The notes under the pieces were generated by a model. The model was not told the origin of the DNA, made no database searches, and saw only the letters and a program-made list of their open reading frames with translations. Source: Pseudomonas abietaniphila (GTDB taxonomy: Bacteria; Pseudomonadota; Gammaproteobacteria; Pseudomonadales; Pseudomonadaceae). From it: a stretch of DNA of 64,000 nt. The translations under genes and the position numbers were made by a program. Location of the stretch: assembly GCF_900100795.1 (NCBI RefSeq), contig NZ_FNCO01000014.1:1-64000 (forward strand), read 5' to 3'. Of the stretch, positions 7,892 through 16,720 are shown piece after piece; position 1 is the stretch's first letter, and each line of letters begins with the position of its first letter.

Positions 7892-9454
7892 ATGCCTCAT
7901 TCAACGACTCACCCGCGCCTGCAACTGCGCCACATCACCAAGCAATATCCAGGATGTCTTGCCAACGATGCCATCGACCTGACCATCCAGCCCGGCGAGA
8001 TCCACGCGTTGCTCGGCGAAAATGGCGCGGGCAAAAGCACCTTGATGAAAATCATCTACGGCGTGGTCCAGCCCGATGCCGGGCAGATCATCTGGCAAGG
8101 TCAGCCGCTTTCCATGCGCAACCCCGCTCAAGCCCGGGCGCTCGGCATCGGGATGGTGTTCCAGCATTTTTCGTTGTTCGAGACGCTGACTGTCGCGCAG
8201 AACATCGCCTTGGCGATGGGCGCTGCCGCCGGTACGCCGAAACAACTGGAGCCGGAAATTCGCGAGGTTTCGCAGCGTTACGGCATGGCCGTCGAGCCTC
8301 AACGTCTGGTGCATAGCCTGTCTATCGGTGAGCGGCAAAAAGTCGAAATCATCCGTTGCCTGATGCAAGACATTCGCCTGCTGATTCTTGATGAGCCGAC
8401 GTCGGTGCTGACGCCGCAAGAAGCTCAGGACTTGTTTGTCACCCTGCGTCGACTGGCCGAAGAAGGCTGCAGCATCCTCTTCATCAGCCACAAGCTGGGC
8501 GAGGTGCGCGCGCTGTGCCACAGCGCGACGGTGTTGCGTGGCGGCAAGGTGTCGGGGCATTGCGTGCCCAATGAATGCAGCGATCTGCAACTGGCGCGCT
8601 TGATGGTGGGTGATGCGCAAGGTTTGGTCGCTCAGTATCCGAAAGCCGCGGGCAACGCGCCTTTTCTGCACGTGGAAAAGCTGTCTTGGCACAACCCGGA
8701 CCCGTTCGGCTGCTCGCTGATCGAGGTTGATCTGCAGGTGCGCAGCGCGGAGATCGTCGGCATCGCCGGGGTCGCCGGTAATGGCCAGGATGAATTACTT
8801 GCGCTGCTGAGCGGCGAGCAAACATTAAGCCGGGCGCAAGCGCAGCGCATCCGGTTTGGCGAGCAAGGCGTTGCTCATCTGCGCCCGGACGTCCGACGTC
8901 GACAAGGCCTGGCCTTCGTGCCCGCCGAACGCCTGGGCCATGGCGCCGTACCGGACATGAGCCTGGCGGATAACGCGCTGTTGACCGCTTTTCAGCAGGG
9001 ACTTGTCAGCAAGGGCCTCATCCAGCGCGGCAAGGTTGAGGCCTTGGCTCACACCATCATCGAGCGCTTTGCGGTGAAAACACCGGACGCGCGAACCGCC
9101 GCCCGAAGTCTGTCAGGCGGCAACCTGCAGAAATTCATCCTGGGCCGCGAAATCCTGCAAAACCCCAAACTGCTGGTGGCCGCGCACCCGACCTGGGGCG
9201 TGGATGTGGGCGCGGCAGCCGCCATTCATCGTGCGTTGATTGCCTTGCGCGACGCCGGCGCGGCCATTGTGGTGATCTCCGAAGACCTCGACGAGTTGTT
9301 TCAGATCAGTGATCGGGTCGGGGCGTTGTCAGGCGGCCGCCTGTCGACGCTGGTGCCGACCGCGCAAACCACGCAGGTGCAGATCGGCGGCTGGATGGCC
9401 GGGCAATTCGACACCGGTCATTTACCTCAACCCGACGCCGCGTCGCACATTTAA
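7892..9454 (+). CDS. ABC importer ATPase, two fused nucleotide-binding domains (nucleoside/BMP type)
   Basis: A 520-residue ATPase with two ABC domains in tandem, as in RbsA/YufO-type carbohydrate and nucleoside importers. The first domain has Walker A GENGAGKST (42-50), signature LSIGERQ and Walker B LLILDEPTS. The second has the usual degenerate P-loop (GVAGNGQDE) and signature LSGGNLQK, but the Walker B region reads LLVAAHPTWG instead of the canonical D-E pair, as is common in this family. It is the first gene of an operon with two permeases 11 bases apart or overlapping. P. aeruginosa PA0136-PA0138 is the comparable set near its purine genes. Confidence 0.88.
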   Translation: MPHSTTHPRLQLRHITKQYPGCLANDAIDLTIQPGEIHALLGENGAGKSTLMKIIYGVVQPDAGQIIWQGQPLSMRNPAQARALGIGMVFQHFSLFETLTVAQNIALAMGAAAGTPKQLEPEIREVSQRYGMAVEPQRLVHSLSIGERQKVEIIRCLMQDIRLLILDEPTSVLTPQEAQDLFVTLRRLAEEGCSILFISHKLGEVRALCHSATVLRGGKVSGHCVPNECSDLQLARLMVGDAQGLVAQYPKAAGNAPFLHVEKLSWHNPDPFGCSLIEVDLQVRSAEIVGIAGVAGNGQDELLALLSGEQTLSRAQAQRIRFGEQGVAHLRPDVRRRQGLAFVPAERLGHGAVPDMSLADNALLTAFQQGLVSKGLIQRGKVEALAHTIIERFAVKTPDARTAARSLSGGNLQKFILGREILQNPKLLVAAHPTWGVDVGAAAAIHRALIALRDAGAAIVVISEDLDELFQISDRVGALSGGRLSTLVPTAQTTQVQIGGWMAGQFDTGHLPQPDAASHI

Positions 9455-9465
9455 AGGAGACTCCC

Positions 9466-10566
9466 ATGCTGCTTTCACTGGAATCGCGCGGCCGAGAGTC
9501 GCGTGCCATGTTGTGGTTTTCGCCCGTGCTGGCGGCCATGCTGAGCCTGGCGTCGGGATCGTTGCTGTTCATCGCGCTCGGACTCGATCCGCTGCTGACC
9601 CTGCACACCTTGTTGATCGCACCGGTCAGCGACCTCTATGGCGTGTCCGAACTGATGGTCAAGACCTTGCCGATTCTGCTGTGCGCGCTGGGTCTGGCCG
9701 TGGCATACCAGGCGCGGATCTGGAACATCGGCGCCGAAGGTCAATTGCTGATCGGCGCTCTGGCAGGCAGTGCCGTGGCGGTCAACGTGATCGACATCGA
9801 CAGCCGCTGGGTGCTGGTGCCGATTCTGTTGATAGGCATCACGGCAGGTGCCGCATGGGCTGGCCTGACGGCTTGGTTGCGCACGCAGTTCAACGCCAAT
9901 GAAATCCTCACCAGCATCATGCTCAACTACATTGCGCTGAACCTGTTGCTGTATTTCGTCCATGGCCCGCTGAAAGATCCGGCAGGCATGAATTTCCCTG
10001 AGTCCGCCATGTTCGGCGACGCCAGTCGCCTGCCGCTGCTGACCGAAGACGGTCGCTTACACGCCGGGGTTTATTTCGCCCTGCTCGCGCTGGTCGCGGT
10101 CTGGGTGTTGCTGCAGCGCAGCTTTGTAGGCTTCCAGATCAAGGTCCTCGGCCTGGACAAACGCGCCGCCGGGTTCGTCGGCTTTCGTGAAAAGCGGCTC
10201 GTCTGGCTCGCGTTGATGATCAGTGGCGCACTGGCCGGGTTGGCAGGTGTCTGCGAGGTGACCGGCCCGATCGGTCAATTGGTGCCTCAGGTGTCGCCGG
10301 GGTACGGCTACGCCGCGATCACCGTGGCTTTTCTTGGCCGGCTCAATCCGATCGGGATTCTGTTCTCGAGCCTGTTGATGGCGTTGCTGTATCTGGGCGG
10401 CGAAAGCGCGCAGATGACCCTTAATTTGCCGCAGGCCATTACACAACTGTTTCAGGGCATGATGCTGTTCTTCCTGCTGGCCTGTGATGTGCTGATTCTC
10501 TACCGCCCGCGCCTCAAACTGCGCTGGGCCCGCCGCCAGATGGCCGCTGTGCCGGGAGCCGTGTGA
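9466..10566 (+). CDS. ABC importer permease (BMP/nucleoside family), subunit 1
   Basis: A 366-residue membrane protein of the BPD_transp_2 (YufP/RbsC-like) family with about ten hydrophobic segments. The conserved SIMLNYIALNLL and GLAGVCEVTG motifs are present. AAGGAG lies 8 bases before the ATG. It forms the membrane channel with the following permease and is energised by the upstream tandem ATPase. The stop codon overlaps the start of the next gene by one base. Confidence 0.88.
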   Translation: MLLSLESRGRESRAMLWFSPVLAAMLSLASGSLLFIALGLDPLLTLHTLLIAPVSDLYGVSELMVKTLPILLCALGLAVAYQARIWNIGAEGQLLIGALAGSAVAVNVIDIDSRWVLVPILLIGITAGAAWAGLTAWLRTQFNANEILTSIMLNYIALNLLLYFVHGPLKDPAGMNFPESAMFGDASRLPLLTEDGRLHAGVYFALLALVAVWVLLQRSFVGFQIKVLGLDKRAAGFVGFREKRLVWLALMISGALAGLAGVCEVTGPIGQLVPQVSPGYGYAAITVAFLGRLNPIGILFSSLLMALLYLGGESAQMTLNLPQAITQLFQGMMLFFLLACDVLILYRPRLKLRWARRQMAAVPGAV

Positions 10567-11492
10567 TGGATATCGATCTGCTGAGTAATATCTTTTTCGC
10601 CACGGTGCGTTGCGGCACGCCGCTGTTGCTGGTGGCGCTGGGGGAGCTGGTCTGTGAGAAGAGCGGCGTTCTCAACCTCGGTCAGGAAGGCATGATGCTG
10701 TTCGGTGCGGTGATCGGTTTCATCGTTGCGTTCAGCACGGGCAGTCTGTGGCTGGGTGTCTTGCTGGCGATCCTGGCGGGCATGCTGCTTTCGTCGCTGT
10801 TCGCGCTGGTAGCGCTGGTGTTCAACGCCAATCAAGTCGCGACGGGGTTGGCACTGACGATCTTTGGCGTCGGGCTTTCCAGTTTCGTCGGCGCCGCCTG
10901 GGTTGGTAAACCGCTGTCGGGGTTCGAGCCGCTGGCCATTCCTTACTTGAGCGATATTCCGCTGATCGGGCGGATGCTTTTCGCGCAAGACATCCTGGTT
11001 TACCTGTCCTTCGCGATGTTCGCGGTGGTGGCCTGGACGCTGCTGAAAAGCCGTGCGGGGTTGATTATCCAGGCGGTGGGCGAAAACCCTGACGCAGCGA
11101 GTGCGATGGGCCTGCCCGTGCTGCTCGTTCGCACCCTGGCGGTGCTGTTCGGCGGTGCAATGGCCGGCCTCGCCGGCGCTTATCTGTCGCTGGCGTATAC
11201 ACCGATGTGGGCGGAAAACATGAGCGCGGGCCGTGGCTGGATTGCCTTGGCGCTGGTGGTGTTCGCCAGTTGGCGCGTCGCACGGGTGTTGTTGGGCGCG
11301 TATCTGTTCGGCTTCGCCAGCATCCTGTACCTGGTCGCTCAAGGCATCGGCCTGGCGATCCCTTCGAACCTGCTGGCGATGCTGCCGTATGTCGCGACCA
11401 TCGTGGTGCTGGTGTTACTGTCGCGCAATGCACTGCGCACCCGACTGTACGCACCGGTGTCCCTGGGACAGCCTTGGCAGTCGGGGCACTGA
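10566..11492 (+). CDS. ABC importer permease (BMP/nucleoside family), subunit 2
   Basis: A 308-residue BPD_transp_2 permease (YufQ-like). The motif CEKSGVLNLGQEGMML near the N-terminus is typical. The ATG at 10566 shares its A with the TGA stop of the preceding permease, implying translational coupling; an in-frame GTG one codon earlier is possible. The cognate binding protein is probably the BMP-type gene at 15483, about 4 kb downstream. Confidence 0.88.
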   Translation: MDIDLLSNIFFATVRCGTPLLLVALGELVCEKSGVLNLGQEGMMLFGAVIGFIVAFSTGSLWLGVLLAILAGMLLSSLFALVALVFNANQVATGLALTIFGVGLSSFVGAAWVGKPLSGFEPLAIPYLSDIPLIGRMLFAQDILVYLSFAMFAVVAWTLLKSRAGLIIQAVGENPDAASAMGLPVLLVRTLAVLFGGAMAGLAGAYLSLAYTPMWAENMSAGRGWIALALVVFASWRVARVLLGAYLFGFASILYLVAQGIGLAIPSNLLAMLPYVATIVVLVLLSRNALRTRLYAPVSLGQPWQSGH

Positions 11493-11597
11493 TTCACGCA
11501 AGAGGACGACCGTTGCGCCGGAAAACCAAATTCCTGGAGCCCGCCGCGGTCAACTCTCCTGATGCTGCCTCGTTTCGTTTTCCAAGGAGTTAACTTC

Positions 11598-12284
11598 ATG
11601 CCTGCCAACAAAACTGCATTGATCATCGGCGCCTCCCGAGGTTTGGGTCTCGGCCTGGTCAAACGCCTGACCGAGCAAGGCTGGGAGGTCACCGCGACCG
11701 TTCGCGATCCGCACAAGGCTGAAGAATTGAAAGCCGTGCCTGGCGTGCACCTGCAGACGCTGGACATGGACGAGCAATCGTCGCTGGAGGTGCTTACCCA
11801 TAACCTCAAAGGTCAGGTGTACGACGTGCTGTTCGTCAACGCCGGCATCATGGGCCCTAAACACGATAACCCGACCGACGCCACTGCTGGCGAGCTGGGT
11901 CAGTTGTTCCTGACCAACGCGGTTGCCCCTATTCGTCTGGCCAAACGCTTCGTCAATCAGATCCGCCCGAACACCGGCATCATCGCGTTCATGAGCTCGG
12001 TGCTGGGCAGCGTCACGATGCCCGACGCGCCGGAAATGGCGCTGTACAAGGCCAGCAAAGCGGCGCTGAACTCGATGACCAACACCTTCGTCACTCAATT
12101 GGGCGACAACAAGCCTACGGTGCTGTCGATGCACCCGGGCTGGGTCCGCACGGCCATGGGCGGCGAAGGCGCCGACATCGACGTGGACACCAGTGTGCGC
12201 GGGCTGGTCGAGCAGCTTGAGCGGTTTGCAGGAGAAGGCGGCCATCACTTCGTGAACTACAAAGGTGAGACGATTCCTTGGTGA
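11598..12284 (+). CDS. Short-chain dehydrogenase/reductase
   Basis: A 228-residue classical SDR with an N-terminal Rossmann motif (IIGASRGLGLG), NAG motif (VNAGIMG), active Ser (FMSSVLGS) and YKASK catalytic pair. It resembles the small C-factor/sniffer-like SDRs, whose substrates are mostly unknown. The start at 11598 follows a strong AAGGAG. It lies between the ABC permeases and the 8-oxoguanine deaminase, so it may belong to the same purine region, but nothing in the sequence fixes its substrate. Confidence 0.82.
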   Translation: MPANKTALIIGASRGLGLGLVKRLTEQGWEVTATVRDPHKAEELKAVPGVHLQTLDMDEQSSLEVLTHNLKGQVYDVLFVNAGIMGPKHDNPTDATAGELGQLFLTNAVAPIRLAKRFVNQIRPNTGIIAFMSSVLGSVTMPDAPEMALYKASKAALNSMTNTFVTQLGDNKPTVLSMHPGWVRTAMGGEGADIDVDTSVRGLVEQLERFAGEGGHHFVNYKGETIPW

Positions 12285-12294
12285 CGCCATAGGA

Positions 12295-12396
12295 TCGCAG
12301 GAGCAGGCTTGCTGGCGAATGCGTTGGGTCAGGTGTATTCACATCGACCGACCTGCCGCATTCGCTGCCGTCGTAACCTGCGACGTCTCCCACAGG
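12295..12396. repeat. Degenerate REP pair (GTTACGA-type)
   Basis: A degenerate REP (GCAGGAGCAGGCTTGCTGGCGAA, from 12299) is followed by an inverted unit at 12358-12396 (CGCATTCGCTGCC...GTAACC...TCCCACAG). The second unit recurs at 22673-22713 and, inverted, at 52218-52258, making it a separate small family. The remaining gap up to 12587 holds no other feature I can support. Confidence 0.55.
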
Positions 12397-12587
12397 TTTG
12401 TAGCGGTCAAAAAACCGCGTCCTGGTGCTGACCAAAAGGTGAATGCCAATACTTGATCGAAAGGTCAACTCAGCTCTAAACTCCGCACCCTCGCCTCGCG
12501 GCTCATTCGAAGCCGCGGCGACCCTGGATCAGCAGACAGGGCAACACTGAGCTGGCGACCTGAACCCACTTTCAGAGGAGCCGGCCA

Positions 12588-13943
12588 ATGCCTGCGATCC
12601 GTATCTGGTTGAAAAATCCCCTTGCTGTGTTTACCGCCAACGACCTTGATGCCCGAGGCGGGTTGGTGGTGGAAAACGGTGTCATTGTCGAAATGCTCGC
12701 GGCCGGCCAATCGCCTTCTGCGCCGTGCTATCAAACGTTCGATGCCCGTGAACATGTGCTGCTGCCGGGCCTGATCAATACCCATCACCACTTCTATCAA
12801 GCCCTGACCCGTGCCTGGGCGCCGGTCGTCAATCAGCCGTTGTTTCCATGGTTGAAAACGCTGTACCCGGTGTGGGCGCGCCTTACTCCAGAAAAGCTGG
12901 CGCTGGCCACGAAAGTCGCGCTGACCGAATTGCTGTTGTCGGGCTGCACCACCGCGGCCGATCACCACTACCTGTTCCCGGACGGTCTGGAAAACGCCAT
13001 CGACGTCCAGGTGCAGAGCGTCCGTGAACTGGGCATGCGCGCGATGCTAACGCGCGGCTCGATGAGTCTGGGCGAAGCCGACGGCGGTTTGCCGCCGCAA
13101 CAGACCGTGCAGCAAGGACAGGTGATTCTGGACGACAGCCAACGCCTGATCGACACCTATCACGAACGCGGCGACGGCGCGCAAATCCAGATTGCGCTGG
13201 CGCCTTGCTCGCCGTTTTCGGTGACCACTGAAATCATGTCCGAGAGCGCAGTGCTGGCCGAAAAGCTCGACGTTCGTCTGCACACGCACTTGGCGGAAAC
13301 GCTGGATGAAGAGGACTTCTGCCTGCAACGCTTCGGCCTGCGCACCGTGGATTATCTGGACAGCGTCGGGTGGCTCGGACCGCGCACCTGGCTGGCTCAC
13401 GGCATTCATTTCAACGAGCAGGAGATCGCGCGACTCGGCCAGGCCGGCACCGGGATCTGCCACTGCCCAAGTTCGAACATGCGCCTGGCGTCGGGCATCT
13501 GCCCGACACTGGACCTGATCGCAGCCGGCGCGCCGATCGGTTTGGGCGTGGACGGATCGGCCTCCAACGACGCATCGAACATGATGCTGGAAGCCAAGCA
13601 GGCGCTGTACCTGCAGCGGTTGCGCTACGGGGCAGAAAAGATCACCCCGCAACTGGCGTTGGGCTGGGCGAGCAAAGGCTCGGCGACCCTGCTGGGCCGC
13701 AGCGATATCGGCGAACTGGCAGTCGGGAAACAAGCCGACCTTGCGATGTTCAAGCTGGACGAACTGCGTTTCTCAGGCAGCCATGATCCGCTCTCCGCGC
13801 TGTTGCTGTGCGGGGCGGATCGGGCGGATCGCGTGATGATTGGCGGCCAGTGGCGCGTGATCGACGGTCAGGTCGAAGGGCTGGACCTGAAAGGGTTGAT
13901 CGCAGACCACCGGCAGGCGGCGGCTGAGCTGATCAACGGCTGA
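12588..13943 (+). CDS. 8-oxoguanine deaminase
   Basis: A 451-residue amidohydrolase-superfamily deaminase. The metal-binding HxH is in LLPGLINTHHHFYQ; further ligands are in LHTHLAE and WLAHGIHF, and GVDGSASND holds the active Asp. Sequence and setting match P. aeruginosa PA0142, shown experimentally to deaminate 8-oxoguanine to urate; related members act on guanine or isocytosine. GAGGAG precedes the ATG. The gene lies among purine import and deaminase genes, consistent with use of oxidised guanine as a nitrogen source or for detoxification. Confidence 0.85.
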   Translation: MPAIRIWLKNPLAVFTANDLDARGGLVVENGVIVEMLAAGQSPSAPCYQTFDAREHVLLPGLINTHHHFYQALTRAWAPVVNQPLFPWLKTLYPVWARLTPEKLALATKVALTELLLSGCTTAADHHYLFPDGLENAIDVQVQSVRELGMRAMLTRGSMSLGEADGGLPPQQTVQQGQVILDDSQRLIDTYHERGDGAQIQIALAPCSPFSVTTEIMSESAVLAEKLDVRLHTHLAETLDEEDFCLQRFGLRTVDYLDSVGWLGPRTWLAHGIHFNEQEIARLGQAGTGICHCPSSNMRLASGICPTLDLIAAGAPIGLGVDGSASNDASNMMLEAKQALYLQRLRYGAEKITPQLALGWASKGSATLLGRSDIGELAVGKQADLAMFKLDELRFSGSHDPLSALLLCGADRADRVMIGGQWRVIDGQVEGLDLKGLIADHRQAAAELING

Positions 13944-13984
13944 CGGTGCATCCGGCTTCTGGCGTGCGGCCAGAAGCCAGGCCG

Positions 13985-15076
13985 TCACAACCCCAGCAAC
14001 GACAGCATGACGAAGGTCGCGAACAACACGAAGTGAGTCATGCCTTCGATGGCGTTGGTCTCGCCGTCATTCAGGTTGATGGCGCTGACCACCAGCGTGA
14101 CGAGGATCATCACGGTCTGCACCGGCGTCATCGCCATCTGGAACGGCTGGCCGGTGTACAGCGCCATCGCCTCCATCACCGGCACCGTCAGAATCACCGT
14201 CGACAAAGACGCACCCAACGCGATGTTGACCACCGACTGCATGCGGTTTGCCAGTGCGGCTCGCAGGGCCGTAAGAATCTCGGGCGCGGCGGAAATCGCT
14301 GCGACCAGAATCGCGGTCATCACCGGCGGCGCGCCGCTGCCTTCAAGACCCAGATCGACCGTCTTCGACATGACCTCCGCCAGCGCACCGATGATCACCA
14401 CGCCGAACACCAGCGTGCCGATGGACAAGGGCAGGTTCACCGGTTCGCTCGGCTGTTCAGGCTGATCCTTGCGGCGTTTCTTGTCGGGGTAGCTGTAACT
14501 GAAGAAGTAACTGTGGGGCCCGACCTGCATGCGTAAAAACAAGCCGTAGAGCAGGACCATCGCGCCAATGGTAAACGCCGAATAGACCTTCCATTTCGAC
14601 TCCGGAATGAATTCGGGCACGACCATCGACACGGCCATCGCCGTCAGGATCATCACACTGTAGGACCGCGCCGAATCATCGTTATAGGACTGCTCGCCGT
14701 GCTTGAGCCCGCCCATTAACGCCGCCAGCCCGAGAATCCCGTTGATGTCGAGCATGACGGCTGAGTAAATCGTGTCGCGCACCAGCGTCGGTGACGGCTC
14801 GTTGCTCATCATGATCGCCAGGATGACCACCTCTACCAATACCGCTGACAGGGTCAGGATCATCGTGCCATAGGGGTCGCCGACTTTTTCCGCGAGCAAT
14901 TCGGCGTGATGCGCCACGCGCATGGAGGCGCAGACGATGAACCCTACCAGCGCGATGCCTGCGATCAGCGCGACGGTGTTGCCGTGCCCCAGTAATTGAT
15001 GTTCGAACGGGTACGCGAAGCAGGTCGCAATCACCGCCAACAGAAGAAACTTTTCTTGCTTGAGTATCGTGCCCAT
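13985..15076 (-). CDS. Ca2+(Na+)/H+ antiporter, ChaA/CaxA type
   Basis: A 363-residue, eleven-helix cation exchanger of the CaCA superfamily. The two alpha-repeats are visible: VEVVILAIM near residues 80-90 and the strongly conserved APEILTALRAALANRMQS with NIALGASLSTVILTVPV near residues 260-300. It exports Ca2+ or Na+/K+ in exchange for protons at the inner membrane. The start at 15076 follows AAGG and removes a 12-residue extension unlike the family. It is on the opposite strand and interrupts the purine genes, so it is probably functionally unrelated. Confidence 0.85.
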   Translation of the reverse strand: MGTILKQEKFLLLAVIATCFAYPFEHQLLGHGNTVALIAGIALVGFIVCASMRVAHHAELLAEKVGDPYGTMILTLSAVLVEVVILAIMMSNEPSPTLVRDTIYSAVMLDINGILGLAALMGGLKHGEQSYNDDSARSYSVMILTAMAVSMVVPEFIPESKWKVYSAFTIGAMVLLYGLFLRMQVGPHSYFFSYSYPDKKRRKDQPEQPSEPVNLPLSIGTLVFGVVIIGALAEVMSKTVDLGLEGSGAPPVMTAILVAAISAAPEILTALRAALANRMQSVVNIALGASLSTVILTVPVMEAMALYTGQPFQMAMTPVQTVMILVTLVVSAINLNDGETNAIEGMTHFVLFATFVMLSLLGL

Positions 15077-15194
15077 CGCTGCCTTTTCGCCTCTGCGACC
15101 CAGGCCGCACATCCATGAAGGTTTAACTGTTCAAGCGGTTGAGAGTGCTGGTTGTAAATAAAGGTTTCAAGACAGGCCTGATACGGCCTTCTTT

Positions 15195-15282
15195 TGTGGG
15201 AGTGAATGCCTTCGCGAACGCTATTTCAGCCGATAAAGAGGCATCTGCTGTACAGGCCCCTTGTGAATGAATTCGCCCACAG
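15195..15282. repeat. REP pair (GAATTCATTCGCGA type), degenerate
   Basis: TGTGGGAGTGAATGCCTTCGCGA at 15195-15217 faces an inverted GAATGAATTCGCCCACAG at 15265-15282. It lies between the divergent antiporter and BMP genes. Pairs like this form stem-loops in RNA and are typical of intergenic space in Pseudomonas. Confidence 0.7.
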
Positions 15283-15482
15283 GGGGTTGACCCGTTGCAC
15301 CGGTTCGTAGCGCCCAGCGCGTTGGACGCACTGTCCGCGAACACACGCCCGCCGCCACCGATCCCGAGATCTCGTTGAATCCCGCCACGCACGCAGACCT
15401 GTCTTATTGGTCAGCTTTTTGCATTGGGTCCAACGCCCCGCCCAGACGGCCCGGCCCACAAGACCAAAGGAGCTCGACCTGC

Positions 15483-16580
15483 ATGCTTTCCACCCTTCAC
15501 TCACGTCGTCCGCTGAAAAAACTGTTGTGCGCCATGGCCGCTGTCGTTGGCCTGAGTTCGAGTCTGCTGGCCGTTGCGGCAGATCCATTGAAAGTCGGAT
15601 TCGTTTACATCGGGCCGATTGGCGACCACGGCTGGACCTATCAGCATGAGCAGGGCCGTCAGGCGATGGCCAAAGCACTGGGCGACAAGGTGACGACCAG
15701 TTTTGTCGAGAACGTACCGGAAGGCGCCGACGCAGAGCGTGTCATCCGCAACATGGCCAAGAGTGGCTACGACCTGGTGTTCACCACCTCGTTCGGCTAC
15801 ATGAACCCAACGCTGAAGGTCGCCAAGCAATTTCCCAAAGTGACTTTTGAACACGCAACGGGCTACAAGCAGGACAAGAACATGGGCACGTACCTGGCCC
15901 GCACCTACGAAGGCCGCTATGTGGGTGGTTTCCTCGCAGCCAAGATGACCAAGACCAAAAAAATCGGTTATGTCGCCTCGTTCCCGATTCCAGAGGTTTT
16001 GCGTGACATCAACGCGATTCAACTGGCGTTGAATAAATACAACCCTGGCACCGAAATCAAAGTGGTGTGGGTCAACTCCTGGTTCGATCCGGGCAAAGAA
16101 GCGGACGCCGCCAACGCGTTGATCGATCAGGGCGCCGACGTGATCTTCCAGCACACCGACAGTCCGGCCCCGATTCAGGCTGCAGAGCGTCGTGGCGTGT
16201 ACGCCGTGGGGTACGCCTCGGACATGGCGCATTTTGGTCCGAAGGCCGTGCTGACCTCGATCGTCAACAATTGGGGCCCGCATTACATTCAGGCCACGCA
16301 ATCGGTCATCGACGGCACCTGGAAATCGCAGGATTACTGGGGTGGTCTGAAAGAAGGCACGGTTGAACTGCCGATCAGCGACCTGGTGCCCGCCGACGTA
16401 AAAAGCGAAGCGCAGAAGATCATCGCTGACATCGAGAGCGGCGCGTTCCATCCGTTCACCGGCCCGATCAAGGATCAGACGGGGGCAGTGAAGATTCCTG
16501 AGGGCAGCATCGCAACCAACGCAGAACTTGCGTCGATGAACTATTACGTGGAAGGGGTGAAGGCGGAGTTGCCGAAGTAA
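15483..16580 (+). CDS. BMP-family (nucleoside-type) ABC transporter substrate-binding protein
   Basis: A 365-residue periplasmic binding protein of the BMP/Med family, which bind purine nucleosides or related compounds. It has a Sec signal peptide (basic start, hydrophobic core about residues 13-32, AVAA cleavage site) but no lipobox, so the mature protein should be soluble in the periplasm. The mature start DPLKVGFVYIGPIGDHGW is typical. AAAGGAG precedes the chosen ATG; the ORF extends 36 codons further without support. It is the most likely partner of the ABC genes at 7892-11492. The gene follows a REP pair and has its own leader. Confidence 0.85.
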   Translation: MLSTLHSRRPLKKLLCAMAAVVGLSSSLLAVAADPLKVGFVYIGPIGDHGWTYQHEQGRQAMAKALGDKVTTSFVENVPEGADAERVIRNMAKSGYDLVFTTSFGYMNPTLKVAKQFPKVTFEHATGYKQDKNMGTYLARTYEGRYVGGFLAAKMTKTKKIGYVASFPIPEVLRDINAIQLALNKYNPGTEIKVVWVNSWFDPGKEADAANALIDQGADVIFQHTDSPAPIQAAERRGVYAVGYASDMAHFGPKAVLTSIVNNWGPHYIQATQSVIDGTWKSQDYWGGLKEGTVELPISDLVPADVKSEAQKIIADIESGAFHPFTGPIKDQTGAVKIPEGSIATNAELASMNYYVEGVKAELPK

Positions 16581-16601
16581 GGCAATCCCTGGTCTCAGCA
16601 T

Positions 16602-16691
16602 CTGTGGGAGCGCGCTTGCCTGCGATTTCTTTCTGTCAGTGAACACATCCGCACCTGACACACCGCATCGCGGGCAAGCGCGCTCCTACAG
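16602..16691. repeat. REP pair (GCGCGCTTGCCCGCGA type)
   Basis: CTGTGGGAGCGCGCTTGCCTGCGA at 16602-16625 is matched by an inverted CGCGGGCAAGCGCGCTCCTACAG ending at 16691. It lies immediately between the BMP gene and the oxygenase gene. Confidence 0.85.
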
Positions 16692-16720
16692 TGAGTGATA
16701 GCTGCCTAAACGGAGTACAC

